DNA of 64,000 bases from Sphingomonas sanguinis (GTDB lineage Bacteria; Pseudomonadota; Alphaproteobacteria; Sphingomonadales; Sphingomonadaceae), in contig NZ_LDTE01000064.1 in the NCBI RefSeq assembly GCF_001476905.1, positions 1-64,000 of the forward strand, in the 5' to 3' direction. This document shows, piece by piece, positions 8,201 to 17,200 of this stretch. Under the pieces are notes generated by a model. That model did not search any database. It had not been told where the DNA came from and was given only the letters and a program-made list of their open reading frames with translations. Every line of letters begins with the position of its first letter. The stretch's first letter is position 1. The position numbers were made by a program, and so were the translations under genes.

Positions 8201-9348
8201 GCCCAAGCGAGACGCCTTGGGCCGACCGTCCCGAGCTGGTCGCGCTGGCCGAGCGGCTGGAGGCGCGCTTCGTCGGGGGCGCGGTGCGCGACAGCCTGTT
8301 GGGCATTCCCGTCGCCGATATCGACCTGGCGACGCCGCTCTCTCCCGCAACCGTGATCGACCGCGTGCGCGACAGCGGGTTCAAGCCCGTGCCCACCGGT
8401 ATCGCGCACGGCACGATTACGGCCGTCCTGCCCGACGGGCCGGTCGAGGTAACGACGCTGCGCCGCGACGTGTCGACCGATGGCCGCCATGCCGTCGTCG
8501 CCTTCACCGACGACTGGCGCGAGGATGCAGGCCGGCGCGACTTCACGATGAACGCGCTCTACGCCGATCCGGCGACGGGGCGGATCTTCGACTATTTCGG
8601 TGGGCTGGACGACCTGAAGGCGGGGCGCGTCCGCTTCATCGGCGATCCGTTGCAGCGCATTGCCGAAGATCATCTGCGCATCCTGCGCTTCTTCCGCTTT
8701 CATGCGCGGTTCGGCGATGCCGTGGACGAGGCCGGGCTGGCCGCCTGCGCCGCGCGTGCCAACGATCTGATGGCCCTGTCGCGCGAGCGGATCGCCGCCG
8801 AACTGCTCAAACTGCTGGTCGCGGCGCGCGCGGTGCCGGTCGTCGCACTGATGGTCGAGCAGGGTATCTTCCGCGCCGTCATTCCCGAGATCGATGCCGA
8901 AGGCGTCGCCCGGCTGACCGCGCTGGCCGAGCGAGAAGAGGCCGCAGGGGTCGCCCCAGATGCGATCCGGCGACTCGCCGCGCTGCTACCGCCCCAGGCC
9001 GCCGAGCCGGTGGGCGCCCGGCTGAAGCTGTCCAACACGGATCGCAAGCGACTGATCGCAGCCACCGCAGGACCGGGTGACGAGGGGCCCCGCGCGCTCG
9101 CCTATCGCACGGGGATGGTCGGCGCGGTCGACCGGTTGTTGTTGGCGGGCGAGTCGATCGAACCGCTTCGTGACTGGACGCCCCCTGCCCTGCCGCTGAC
9201 CGGCGGAGCCTTGGTCGAGCGCGGGATCAGCAAGGGGCCAGAGGTCGCGCGGCTGCTCCGTCAGGTCGAGACGCAGTGGATCGCGGAAGGCTTTCCCGAT
9301 GCGGCGCGGGTCGGCGAACTGGCCGACGCGGCGGTGGCTCAGGCCTAA
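8197..9348 (+). CDS. cca: CCA tRNA nucleotidyltransferase / poly(A) polymerase family
   Basis: A 383-residue class II nucleotidyltransferase. Near the N-terminus it has RFVGGAVRDSLLG (the GG...RD motif), and after it VADIDLATPL with the D-x-D metal ligands. Next comes RRDFTMNALYADP, the RRDFTxNA motif that recognises the primer and nucleotide. The segment EDHLRILRFFRFHARFG completes the head and neck. It adds or repairs the 3' CCA end of tRNAs. I chose the ATG at 8197, which overlaps the NUDIX stop codon as ATGA; ATG 8188 is an alternative. The 3' end overlaps the convergent GGDEF-EAL gene by four bases. Confidence 0.9.
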   Translation: MSPSETPWADRPELVALAERLEARFVGGAVRDSLLGIPVADIDLATPLSPATVIDRVRDSGFKPVPTGIAHGTITAVLPDGPVEVTTLRRDVSTDGRHAVVAFTDDWREDAGRRDFTMNALYADPATGRIFDYFGGLDDLKAGRVRFIGDPLQRIAEDHLRILRFFRFHARFGDAVDEAGLAACAARANDLMALSRERIAAELLKLLVAARAVPVVALMVEQGIFRAVIPEIDAEGVARLTALAEREEAAGVAPDAIRRLAALLPPQAAEPVGARLKLSNTDRKRLIAATAGPGDEGPRALAYRTGMVGAVDRLLLAGESIEPLRDWTPPALPLTGGALVERGISKGPEVARLLRQVETQWIAEGFPDAARVGELADAAVAQA

Positions 9349-11009
9349 CGCGCGATCAGCGCCCAGGCGGCATCGGGTTCGAGCGGCCGCGAATAATAAT
9401 AGCCTTGCCCATAGGTACAGCCTAGCGCCGCCAGCGTCTGGCCCAGCTCGACCGCCTCGATCCCCTCGGCGGTGGTCTTCATGCCCAGCGCCTGGGCGAG
9501 GCCCAGGATCGCGCGGACGATCGCGATCTTGTCGCGGTCCGCCAACATACCCGAGACGAAGCTGCGGTCGATCTTGAGCACATCGATCGGCAGCTTCTGA
9601 AGATAGGCCAGGCTGGAATAGCCGGTGCCGAAATCGTCCATCGCGATCGTGGTGCCCAGCGCCTTCAACGCCTCCAGGATCGCGGTCACCCGGTCGGGGT
9701 CGCCGACAATCGCGCTTTCGGTCAGCTCCAGCGTCAGCCGCTCGCCCGCAATGCCCGTATCGGCCAGCGCGTCCCGGATCATCGTCGGAATGTCGTCGCG
9801 CTGCAGTTGGATCGCTGAGACGTTGACCGACATGCGCACGCCGCAGTCGCCACCGGCGGCGCGGTCCCACGCCGCCAGCTGCCCCAGCGCCTTGGTGACC
9901 GCCCAGCGGCCGAGCGGCATGATCAGCCCCGATTCCTCGGCGACCGGGATGAAATCGGCGGGCGAGTGATGCCTGCCATCGGCGTCGCACCACCGCGCGA
10001 GCGCCTCGAACGACACCGTCTTGCCGGAGGACAGGTCGCAGATCGGCTGATAGGCCAGATGCAGTTCGTCCTGCTCAATGGCGCGGCGAAGCGCGGTTTC
10101 CATCGCGAACTGGGCGCGAGCGATGGTGAAGGCCTGGGGGTGATAGATTTGCGTGCGGCCCGCCGCCTTGGCGTGCTTTACCGCGAACTGGGCGTGCCGG
10201 ATCAGTTCCTCTGCATCGTCGTCAGGGCCCTCGTTGAAGGCGATGCCCACCGATCCTTCGACATTCACTTCATAATCGGTCAGCCGGAACGGCGCACGAA
10301 GCGCGCGATCGATACGGTCGGCCAGGACATGCGCCTCGTCCTCGCTGCCGTCGATCATCATCAGGATGCCGAACTCGTTGCCCCCGATCCGCCCGATCGA
10401 GTCGCGCGACCGCAGCGCCCCTCTCAAGCGACGCGCGACCGTGATGAGCAGCTCGTCGCCGACCAGCGAGCCCATGCAGGCGTTCAACCGGCCGAACCGG
10501 TTGATGTCGATCACCAGCACCGCATGGCGCTGACCGGTGGCCATCACCGCCTCGATCAGGTCGCCGAAACCTTGCCGGTTGGGCAGGCCGGTCAGGCTGT
10601 CGGTCGTCATCTCCCGACGCAGGCTGCGCTCGGTGTGGTGCTGCGCGGTTTGGTCGACCAGCATCAGGACGCAGGCATCGGACTGGTCTTCCGCCGAGCG
10701 GGTCAGCGTGGCCTGGAAATAGCGGGCGTCGATCACATCGCCCAGCTGCATCGGGAATTCGATCGACTGGCGGTCCGACGCCAGGAACGGCTCGACTCGG
10801 TCGATCAACTCGGCCAGCAGCATCGCCTGGGTCAGTCCATCGTGCAGGCAGGCGCGTCGGAACGCGTCATTGGCGGCCACGATGTCGATCTTGCCCCCGG
10901 CCGCCGAAATCTCGGCAGCGGGAATGGCCATGATACCGATGGCGCACGACGTCATCGACCCGACGTGCCGTGTCGTGGAGCGTTTCGCCGGATACGCAAT
11001 CGAAGCCAT
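9345..11009 (-). CDS. PAS-GGDEF-EAL cyclic-di-GMP protein with GGNEF variant
   Basis: A 554-residue signalling protein. A PAS-like region occupies about residues 40-125, a GGDEF domain 130-295 and an EAL domain 310-550. The cyclase signature is GGNEF (209-213) instead of GGDEF, while the inhibitory site RSRD lies five residues upstream as in feedback-regulated cyclases. The phosphodiesterase part looks complete: SFEALARW, SVNVSAIQLQ, LELTES, DDFGTGYSSL and KIDRSFV. I infer that it mainly degrades c-di-GMP, with the GGDEF domain acting as a sensor. There is no membrane segment. The start is uncertain; the ATG at 11009 is preferred over TTG 11060. Confidence 0.88.
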   Translation of the reverse strand: MASIAYPAKRSTTRHVGSMTSCAIGIMAIPAAEISAAGGKIDIVAANDAFRRACLHDGLTQAMLLAELIDRVEPFLASDRQSIEFPMQLGDVIDARYFQATLTRSAEDQSDACVLMLVDQTAQHHTERSLRREMTTDSLTGLPNRQGFGDLIEAVMATGQRHAVLVIDINRFGRLNACMGSLVGDELLITVARRLRGALRSRDSIGRIGGNEFGILMMIDGSEDEAHVLADRIDRALRAPFRLTDYEVNVEGSVGIAFNEGPDDDAEELIRHAQFAVKHAKAAGRTQIYHPQAFTIARAQFAMETALRRAIEQDELHLAYQPICDLSSGKTVSFEALARWCDADGRHHSPADFIPVAEESGLIMPLGRWAVTKALGQLAAWDRAAGGDCGVRMSVNVSAIQLQRDDIPTMIRDALADTGIAGERLTLELTESAIVGDPDRVTAILEALKALGTTIAMDDFGTGYSSLAYLQKLPIDVLKIDRSFVSGMLADRDKIAIVRAILGLAQALGMKTTAEGIEAVELGQTLAALGCTYGQGYYYSRPLEPDAAWALIAR

Positions 11010-11141
11010 CTTTGGATGGCCTAGCGGGCGAACGTTAAAACCGCCTAAATTCCGACGCAAAGTCGCCCAGGGAGTTCGATCGCAAATGGTTCCAATCGGC
11101 CGCGCGATACCCCCGCCCCGTTCCGCAACGGGGCCGACCGC

Positions 11142-13394
11142 TCAGTCGAAACGGTTGTCGCGCGGGAAGCCGGTGGGCGGCATCCGTCCCGCCGCGCCGC
11201 GTGCGGTACGCCAGGCCGACAGATCGGTCTCCGTCCGCACCCGCCCGGTATCGCCGCCCATCGGCCAGCTGAGCCCGTCCTTGAACGCGAACGTCGTCGC
11301 GTCCGACAGGCCACCGTCGCGATAACGCTGCAACTGGACGCCCGTCCCACGCGACAGCTCGACGAACTCGGTCAGCGGGAAGACCAGCAGCTTGCGATTG
11401 TCCCCGATCGCCGCGACATAGTCATGCTCGACACCGACCGGCCGCACGACCTTCAACGTCGCGCCTGCGCGCGGCGTCAGCACCGTCTTGCCCTTGCGAG
11501 TCTCGGCAATGGTATCGGCGGCAGGCACGATGAAACCGCGCCCGTCCGAGGCGGCGACCAGCAGCTTGGGGCTCCGCGAGGCGGGCAGGAACCCGACGAT
11601 ACCGATCGATCCGTCCAGATCGATCATCGCCCGCACCGGCTCGCCAAAGCCGCGTCCGCCGGGCAGCTTGTCCGCCGCCAGCGTGAAGAACCGCCCGTTC
11701 GCCGCCGCCAGCAGCAGCTTGTCGGTCGTCTGGGCATGGAAGGCGAAGGCCGGGCCGTCGCCCTCCTTGAACTTCGCGGTGTCGGCCGAAGCGAGGTCGA
11801 CATGCCCCTTCATCGCGCGAATCCAGCCGCGCTGCGACAGGATGACGGTGATCGGCTCGCGCTCGATCATCGCCTCCAGCGGGATATCGCGGGTCGGGGC
11901 GGCTTCCTCGATCGCGGTGCGACGCGCGCCCAAAGCGGTTTCGGGACCATAACGGTCGCGAATCTTCGCTAGGTCCTTCTTCATCCGCGTCCGCTGGCGC
12001 TGCTCGGAGCCGAGCAATAGCGTCAACTGCTCGCGTTCCTTGTCGAGCTTGTCGCGCTCGCCGCGAATCTCGAACTCCTCCAGCCGCCGCAAGGACCGCA
12101 GGCGCATGTTCAGGATCGCCTCGGCCTGACGGTCGGTCAGGCGAAACTCCTCGATCATGACCGCCTTGGGTTCGTCCTCGGTGCGGATGATCTCGATCAC
12201 CCGGTCGAGGTTGAGATAAGCGACCAGATAGCCGTCGAGCAGCTCGATGCGGTCGGCGATCTTGCTCAGCCGGTGCTCGGAGCGTCGACGCAGCACGACG
12301 AACTGATGATCGACCCAGGCGGCCAGCGCCTCGCGCAAGGACATGACGCGCGGGGTGCGATCCTTGTCGAGCACGTTGAGGTTCAGGCTGACCCGCGTCT
12401 CCAGGTCGGAGAAGCGGAACAGGCCGTCCATCAGCACCTGCGGATCGACGGTGCGCGCGCGCGGTTCGAGGACGATGCGGACCTGCGCATCCGATTCGTC
12501 ACGCACATCGGCCAGGATCGGCAACTTCTTGTCGTTGATGAGCGTGGCGATCTGTTCGATCAGCTTGCCCTTGGCGACGCCGTAGGGAATCTCGCTGACG
12601 ACGATCTGCCAGCCGCCGCCCTTCTCACGCTCGATCTCCCAGCGGGCGCGAACGCGGAAGCCGCCCCGCCCCGTCGTATAGCTTTCACGCAGGATGGCGG
12701 GCGCATCGACGACCATGCCGCCGGTCGGAAAGTCTGGTCCCTTGACCAGCGCCAGGATCGCATCGTCGTCCGCATCCGGCTGATCGACCAGCAGGATCGC
12801 GGCCTCCAGCAGCTCGGCGGCATTGTGCGGCGGGATGCTAGTCGCCATGCCGACCGCGATGCCGCTCGCGCCGTTCGCCAGCAGGTTCGGGAACAGGCCG
12901 GGAAACAGCTCCGGCTCCTGTTCTTCGCCATTATAGGTCGGGCGATAGGCGACGGCGTCTTCGTCCAGGCCGTCCATCAGGTCGATCGCGACCTGGGTCA
13001 GCCGTGCCTCGGTATAACGGTAAGCGGCGGCGTTATCGCCGTCGATATTGCCGAAATTGCCCTGCCCGTCGACCAGCGGATACCGCAACGCGAAATCCTG
13101 CGCCAGGCGGACCATCGCGTCATAGACCGACTGATCGCCATGCGGATGGTATTTACCGATCACGTCGCCGACGACGCGCGCGCACTTCTTATAGCCCGAG
13201 GCCGGATCGAGCTTCAGCAGCCGCATCGCCCAAAGAAGACGCCGGTGAACAGGCTTCAGCCCGTCACGCACATCGGGCAGCGAGCGCGCGGTGATCGTGG
13301 ACAGCGCATAGACCAGATACCGCTCCGACAGCGCACTGTCGAAGGGGGCATCCAATATGCCGACGGGAGGATTGTCGCGGAGATCGATCGCCAT
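11142..13394 (-). CDS. parC: DNA topoisomerase IV subunit A
   Basis: A 750-residue type IIA topoisomerase A subunit. The DNA-breaking tyrosine is Tyr127 in AAYRYTEARL, and the winged-helix region includes VVGDVIGKYHPHGDQSVYD. The length (shorter than GyrA), the single set of C-terminal beta-pinwheel blades and the start MAIDLRDNPPVGI point to ParC. At the residue matching quinolone-resistance Ser80 of E. coli ParC there is a glutamine (Q88), and an aspartate at the E84 position. I believe this is usual in alphaproteobacteria. The ATG at 13394 is chosen because the 15 residues upstream are low complexity. It acts with ParE to decatenate chromosomes; parE is not in this window. Confidence 0.93.
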   Translation of the reverse strand: MAIDLRDNPPVGILDAPFDSALSERYLVYALSTITARSLPDVRDGLKPVHRRLLWAMRLLKLDPASGYKKCARVVGDVIGKYHPHGDQSVYDAMVRLAQDFALRYPLVDGQGNFGNIDGDNAAAYRYTEARLTQVAIDLMDGLDEDAVAYRPTYNGEEQEPELFPGLFPNLLANGASGIAVGMATSIPPHNAAELLEAAILLVDQPDADDDAILALVKGPDFPTGGMVVDAPAILRESYTTGRGGFRVRARWEIEREKGGGWQIVVSEIPYGVAKGKLIEQIATLINDKKLPILADVRDESDAQVRIVLEPRARTVDPQVLMDGLFRFSDLETRVSLNLNVLDKDRTPRVMSLREALAAWVDHQFVVLRRRSEHRLSKIADRIELLDGYLVAYLNLDRVIEIIRTEDEPKAVMIEEFRLTDRQAEAILNMRLRSLRRLEEFEIRGERDKLDKEREQLTLLLGSEQRQRTRMKKDLAKIRDRYGPETALGARRTAIEEAAPTRDIPLEAMIEREPITVILSQRGWIRAMKGHVDLASADTAKFKEGDGPAFAFHAQTTDKLLLAAANGRFFTLAADKLPGGRGFGEPVRAMIDLDGSIGIVGFLPASRSPKLLVAASDGRGFIVPAADTIAETRKGKTVLTPRAGATLKVVRPVGVEHDYVAAIGDNRKLLVFPLTEFVELSRGTGVQLQRYRDGGLSDATTFAFKDGLSWPMGGDTGRVRTETDLSAWRTARGAAGRMPPTGFPRDNRFD

Positions 13395-13505
13395 GGAAGC
13401 CGAGCTTCTAGCAAGCCCGCGCCCGAGGGGCAATCGCACAGATCAAATAGGGAACAAGGCAGTCATGCGGGCGGATGGAACTCGTCGACCGGTCGCTCCG
13501 CCCAC

Positions 13506-13540
13506 GACAAAGCGGGCGCGATGGGAGAGTCGCGCCCGCT
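13506..13540 (-). terminator. Rho-independent terminator
   Basis: An 11-bp perfect stem, AGCGGGCGCGA paired with TCGCGCCCGCT (13511-13521 and 13530-13540), has an 8-base loop. On the minus strand it is followed by a short T-rich tail (TTTGTCGT). It lies 25 bases after the stop codon of the gene at 13566 and separates it from parC downstream on the same strand. Confidence 0.75.
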
Positions 13541-13565
13541 TCGTTCTCGGCGATGCCGGTGGGCT

Positions 13566-13955
13566 TTAGGCCTGACCCGCCTGCGCCTGGGTCACGTCCT
13601 GCTGGAAGTGATCGCCTGCGGCGACGGTGCAGTTCTGGAAGGCAACCGGAGTGAAGGTTTCGACCCCGGCGACATCCTCGTCGGTCTTCACCTTGCCATG
13701 CGGTCCGCGGACCGGCTGGAACGCCACGACTTCGGGGCGGAAGGTCGCCAGCACGTCCGCGGTGTCGCGGCAGGCGACCGTGCGCTCCTTGGCGCCATTC
13801 TTGACCACCGCGATGGCCTCCATGCCATTGGCGAGCGGAACACGCGCCTGTTCCCAGATCTGCGGCTGCTGCGCGACATGAAGCGGCCGCGCCATGGCAG
13901 TTCCCGCCGTCACCATCAGGGCCCCACCAACAATACCGATCATCAGCTTGTTCAT
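13566..13955 (-). CDS. Secreted hypothetical protein
   Basis: A 129-residue protein with a signal peptide (MNKLMIGIVGGALMVTAGT, cleavage near AMA). The ATG at 13955 has a strong GGAGG ribosome binding site about six bases upstream; upstream in-frame codons give unlikely sequence. The mature part has two cysteines (VACRDTAD and FQNCTVAAG) that could form a disulfide, and it ends in a Gln/Ala-rich tail. I recognise no family. It is a single-gene unit with its own terminator. The 278 bases between it and purC hold an AT-rich stretch (13998-14050) that probably contains the divergent promoters. Confidence 0.7.
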   Translation of the reverse strand: MNKLMIGIVGGALMVTAGTAMARPLHVAQQPQIWEQARVPLANGMEAIAVVKNGAKERTVACRDTADVLATFRPEVVAFQPVRGPHGKVKTDEDVAGVETFTPVAFQNCTVAAGDHFQQDVTQAQAGQA

Positions 13956-14233
13956 GACTACCTCCTTTGCAAGCATCGACAGAACCCGTGACTTGGACGA
14001 TCGGTTTCCTGTACTTTGAACCTTACATTCTTTTAATCTATCTTCTAGCCTGCCTTCATCATGGACTTCAGATGACGCCGACGTAATCCTGGCGCATCGC
14101 TTGCGCCATCCTGTGACAACGAAGCCCCCTCCTCCATTGCGCCGCCGCGCCCCTTCCATTATAGGCCCCGCCATCCCGCCTCGGGCCTCAGCATGGGGGC
14201 GCCGGGGCTGTACTCATTTCAGGGGACCGCCGC

Positions 14234-15013
14234 ATGGCTCGCCGCCGCCAAATCTACGAAGGCAAGGCCAAGATCCTGTACGAGGGCCCCGAGCCCGGCA
14301 CGCTGATCCAGTATTTCAAGGACGACGCCACCGCGTTCAATGCCCAGAAGAAGGGCACGATCAACGGCAAGGGCGTGCTGAACAACCGTATCTCCGAGCA
14401 TGTCTTCACCATGCTCGACCATATCGGCGTGCCGACCCACTTCATCCGCCGCCTGAACATGCGCGAGCAGCTGATCCGCCAGGTCGAGATCGTACCGATC
14501 GAGGTCGTGGTGCGCAACGTCGCGGCGGGTTCGCTGTCCAAGCGTCTGGGCATCGAAGAAGGCGTGAAGCTGCCCCGCACGATCATCGAATATTATTACA
14601 AGGACGATGCGCTGGGCGACCCGATGGTCACCGACGAGCATATCGCCTGCTTCGGCTGGGCCAGCCAGGAAGAGATGCACGACATCGCCGACCTGGCGAT
14701 CCGCGTGAACGACTTCCTGTCGGGCATGTTCGCCGCAATCGGCATCCGTCTGGTCGACTTCAAGCTGGAATTCGGCCGCATCTGGGACAACGACTTCGGT
14801 CGCATCATCCTGGCCGACGAGATCAGCCCCGATGGCTGCCGCCTGTGGGACATGACCACCAACGAGAAGCTGGACAAGGACCGCTTCCGCCGGGATCTCG
14901 GCGGCGAGGTCGAGGCCTATCAGGAAGTGGCGCGCCGTCTGGGCCTGCTGCCCGAGGGGGGCGACACCGCCGTCCTCGACCTCGAAGAACACCGCAAGAG
15001 CCGGGGCAAGTAA
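14234..15013 (+). CDS. purC: SAICAR synthetase
   Basis: A 259-residue phosphoribosylaminoimidazole-succinocarboxamide synthase. It joins CAIR and aspartate using ATP in de novo purine synthesis. Typical motifs are [12 protein letters not shown] at the N-terminus, [33 protein letters not shown], and the C-terminal [19 protein letters not shown]. The length is normal. It starts the purC-purS-purQ operon, and its TAATG stop-start overlap with purS implies translational coupling. purL is not in the window. Confidence 0.97.
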   Translation: MARRRQIYEGKAKILYEGPEPGTLIQYFKDDATAFNAQKKGTINGKGVLNNRISEHVFTMLDHIGVPTHFIRRLNMREQLIRQVEIVPIEVVVRNVAAGSLSKRLGIEEGVKLPRTIIEYYYKDDALGDPMVTDEHIACFGWASQEEMHDIADLAIRVNDFLSGMFAAIGIRLVDFKLEFGRIWDNDFGRIILADEISPDGCRLWDMTTNEKLDKDRFRRDLGGEVEAYQEVARRLGLLPEGGDTAVLDLEEHRKSRGK

Positions 15014-15243
15014 TGAAGCTGAAGATTTTCGTCACCCTGAAGCCCGGCGTGCTCGACCCGCAGGGCAAGGCGATCCACCATGCGCTGGAAAGCCTGGGCT
15101 TTGCCGGCGTCAATGACGTGCGCGCAGGCAAGCTAATCGAGCTGGAAGTCGCCGACGCGACCACCGACGCGCAGATCGACGAGATGTGCCGCCAGCTGCT
15201 CGCGAACACCGTCATCGAGAACTACCGGGTGGAGCGCGCCTGA
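15013..15243 (+). CDS. purS: FGAM synthase small subunit PurS
   Basis: A 76-residue protein that bridges PurL and PurQ in the three-part formylglycinamidine ribonucleotide synthase. The sequence begins [20 protein letters not shown] and has the family pattern [20 protein letters not shown]. It ends ENYRVERA. Its ATG overlaps the purC stop codon and its TGA overlaps the purQ ATG. A separate PurS predicts a small-type PurL elsewhere in the genome, as in Bacillus and alphaproteobacteria, rather than the single long PurL of enterobacteria. Confidence 0.95.
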   Translation: MKLKIFVTLKPGVLDPQGKAIHHALESLGFAGVNDVRAGKLIELEVADATTDAQIDEMCRQLLANTVIENYRVERA

Positions 15244-15911
15244 TGAAGACCGCAGTCATCGTCTTTCCGGGCTCGAACTGCGACCGCGACCTCGCCGTCG
15301 CGCTGGAGGCGGTGACGGGCGTCAAGCCGGCCATGGTCTGGCACGGCGACAGCGAACTGCCCGAGGGGCTGGGACTGATCGGCGTGCCGGGCGGCTTCTC
15401 GTACGGCGACTACCTCCGCTGCGGCGCGATCGCAGCGCGGTCGCCGATCATGCGCGCGGTGGTGGACTCGGCCAACAAGGGTACGCCGGTGTTCGGCGTG
15501 TGCAACGGCTTCCAGGTGCTGGCCGAGACCGGCCTGCTGCCCGGCGCGCTGATGCGCAACCGCTCGCTCAACTTCGTGTGCCGCGACGTGAACCTGGAGG
15601 TGGCGAACACCGACAGCGCCTTCACCCGCCTGTACGAACAGGGCGAGACGATCCGCATTCCGGTCGCGCATCATGACGGCAACTACTTCGCCGACGCCGA
15701 CACGCTCGACCGACTGGAAGGCGAAGGCCGCGTGGCCTTCCGCTATGCCGAGGACGTCAACGGCTCGGCCCGCAATATCGCGGGCGTGCTGAACGAGAAG
15801 CGCAACGTGCTGGGCATGATGCCCCATCCCGAGCGCCGCATCGAAGCCGCGCACGGCGGCGACCATGGCCGCCGCTTGTTCGAGGGCCTGCTGGAGATGG
15901 TGGGGGCGTAA
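15243..15911 (+). CDS. purQ: FGAM synthase glutaminase subunit PurQ
   Basis: A 222-residue class I glutamine amidotransferase. It hydrolyses glutamine to supply ammonia to PurL. Visible marks are [10 protein letters not shown] at the N-terminus, the oxyanion and nucleophile region [14 protein letters not shown] with the catalytic cysteine, and the C-terminal [11 protein letters not shown] with the catalytic histidine and glutamate. The start is fixed by overlap with the purS stop codon. It is the last gene of the operon, followed by a strong terminator. Confidence 0.96.
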   Translation: MKTAVIVFPGSNCDRDLAVALEAVTGVKPAMVWHGDSELPEGLGLIGVPGGFSYGDYLRCGAIAARSPIMRAVVDSANKGTPVFGVCNGFQVLAETGLLPGALMRNRSLNFVCRDVNLEVANTDSAFTRLYEQGETIRIPVAHHDGNYFADADTLDRLEGEGRVAFRYAEDVNGSARNIAGVLNEKRNVLGMMPHPERRIEAAHGGDHGRRLFEGLLEMVGA

Positions 15912-15965
15912 CCCTTCCCGTTTAGCCTGAGCGAAGGCTAAGACCGAGGAATGACATTCAAGAGG

Positions 15966-15996
15966 GGAAGCGAGGCGACTCGCTTCCCTTTTTTTA
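15966..15996 (+). terminator. Rho-independent terminator of purCSQ
   Basis: A perfect 10-bp stem GGGAAGCGAG / CTCGCTTCCC (15966-15975, 15980-15989) with a GCGA tetraloop is followed by seven T residues. It lies 54 bases after the purQ stop codon on the plus strand. Confidence 0.95.
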
Positions 15997-15999
15997 TTT

Positions 16000-16209
16000 G
16001 CGCGAAGCCGCGAAGACGCAAAGAAGATGGTGGTTCGCGCGGAGGCGCGGAGAACGCGGAGGTGTCTGGCCTCGCGTAAACCTTACCCCTTCTGCTGCGG
16101 CGCGTTGTAAGACATAGGCCGGCTGCCGCCGGAACGATACCTCTGCGCTCTCTGCGCCTCTGCGCGAACCCAGTCTCAACCTCTTCGCGCCATCGCGGCT
16201 TCGCGTGAA
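16000..16209. repeat. MITE-like palindromic element, copy 2
   Basis: A roughly 210-bp inverted repeat of the same family as 102-288. The left arm has GCGAAGCCGCGAAGACGC and then TTCGCGCGGAGGCGCGGAG. The right arm has the near-complement, CTCTGCGCCTCTGCGCGAAC and then CATCGCGGCTTCGCG. About 70 bases of unique sequence separate the arms. The element ends directly at the stop codon of the transporter gene at 16211 and starts after the purQ terminator. No open reading frame inside it looks real. Confidence 0.75.
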
Positions 16210-16210
16210 C

Positions 16211-16945
16211 TCAGACCCGCGCCCGGAACGGCGTGAAGTTGGTGCCCTCGTCGAACACGTCCACCCCCTCGGCGCGTTTCAGCCAGCCGACGATCAGATA
16301 GGTCACCGGGGTCAGCAACACCTCCCAGCCGACCTTCAGCGCCCACTGCGTGAACAGCACCACGACCACCAGATGCGGCGTCCAACCGACCGCGCCCCAG
16401 AAGGCGAGCGGATAGAAGATCAGGCTGTCCACCCCCTGCCCCACCAGCGTCGAGCCGATGGTACGTGACCACAGATGCCGTCCGCCCGTCCAGACCTTCA
16501 TCCGCGCCATCACATAGGCATTGGCGAACTCCCCGGCCCAGAAGGCGCAGACGCTGGCCAGCACGATGCGCGGCACCTGGCCGAAGATCACCTCATAGGC
16601 GGCTTGGTTGGTCCAGGTCGGTGCCGGAGGCAGCGCCACGACGACAAAGCTCATGAACGCCATGAACAGCACCGCCGCCGTCCCCGCCCAGATCACCCGC
16701 CGCGCGCGGGCGTAGCCATAGACCTCGGTCAGCACGTCGCCGATGACATAGCTGAGCGGAAAGAACAGGATGCCTGCGCCGAAAGGCCACTGACCGACCA
16801 GCGGCAGGTCGATGACCGCCACCTTGCCCGCGCCGATGACGTTGGACAGCAACAGGATGGTCACGAACGCCGCCATGACGAAGTCGAACCAGCGAAACGC
16901 ACCGCGTTCCATGTCGCGGTCCGCCACCACCCGTTCCACGCTCAT
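16211..16945 (-). CDS. yhhQ: Queuosine precursor transporter (YhhQ family)
   Basis: A 244-residue integral membrane protein with about six hydrophobic segments. Family motifs include LLLSNVIGAGKV, FPLSYVIGDVLTEVYGYARARRVIW, and FWAGEFANAYVMARMKVWT. Also present is TIGSTLVGQGVDSLIFYPLAF. YhhQ proteins import queuine precursors (preQ0/preQ1) for tRNA modification. The ATG at 16945 has AAGGGG about eight bases upstream; the longer form from 16975 lacks support. The gene stands alone between the repeat element and the tRNA gene. I see no preQ1 riboswitch in its leader. Confidence 0.88.
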   Translation of the reverse strand: MSVERVVADRDMERGAFRWFDFVMAAFVTILLLSNVIGAGKVAVIDLPLVGQWPFGAGILFFPLSYVIGDVLTEVYGYARARRVIWAGTAAVLFMAFMSFVVVALPPAPTWTNQAAYEVIFGQVPRIVLASVCAFWAGEFANAYVMARMKVWTGGRHLWSRTIGSTLVGQGVDSLIFYPLAFWGAVGWTPHLVVVVLFTQWALKVGWEVLLTPVTYLIVGWLKRAEGVDVFDEGTNFTPFRARV

Positions 16946-17026
16946 AGCAATCCCCTTCACCGTGAGCGGCGACATTTATCGCCATTCCCAACTCACGCAA
17001 ACCACGCTAGGGACACCGCCATCCGC

Positions 17027-17103
17027 GCGTCCGTAGCTCAGTTGGATAGAGCAAGGAGCTTCTACCTCCTCGGTCGGGGGTTCGAATCCCTCCGGGCGCG
17101 CCA
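17027..17103 (+). tRNA. tRNA-Arg (anticodon UCU)
   Basis: A complete 77-nt cloverleaf. The acceptor stem is GCGTCCG paired with CGGGCGC (one G-U pair), with discriminator G and an encoded CCA at 17101-17103. The D-arm is TAGCTCAGTTGGATAGAGC. The anticodon stem AGGAG/CTCCT has loop CTTCTAC, placing UCU at 17061-17063. The T-arm is GGGGG-TTCGAAT-CCCTC. It reads AGA and AGG, rare codons in this high-GC genome. Confidence 0.97.
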
Positions 17104-17200
17104 TTTCCTTGTCGGTGAGCCACTCGATCAACCCGGCCACGCGGTTCACGCGTCCAAAGCGGTGCTCGATGGTGGCGACCTGTCTCCTCCGGTCTCCCGG

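Noticed and set aside
12273-13991. A 572-codon plus-strand frame over parC and the next gene
   Set aside because: It spans two well-supported minus-strand genes and a terminator and has no recognisable domain.
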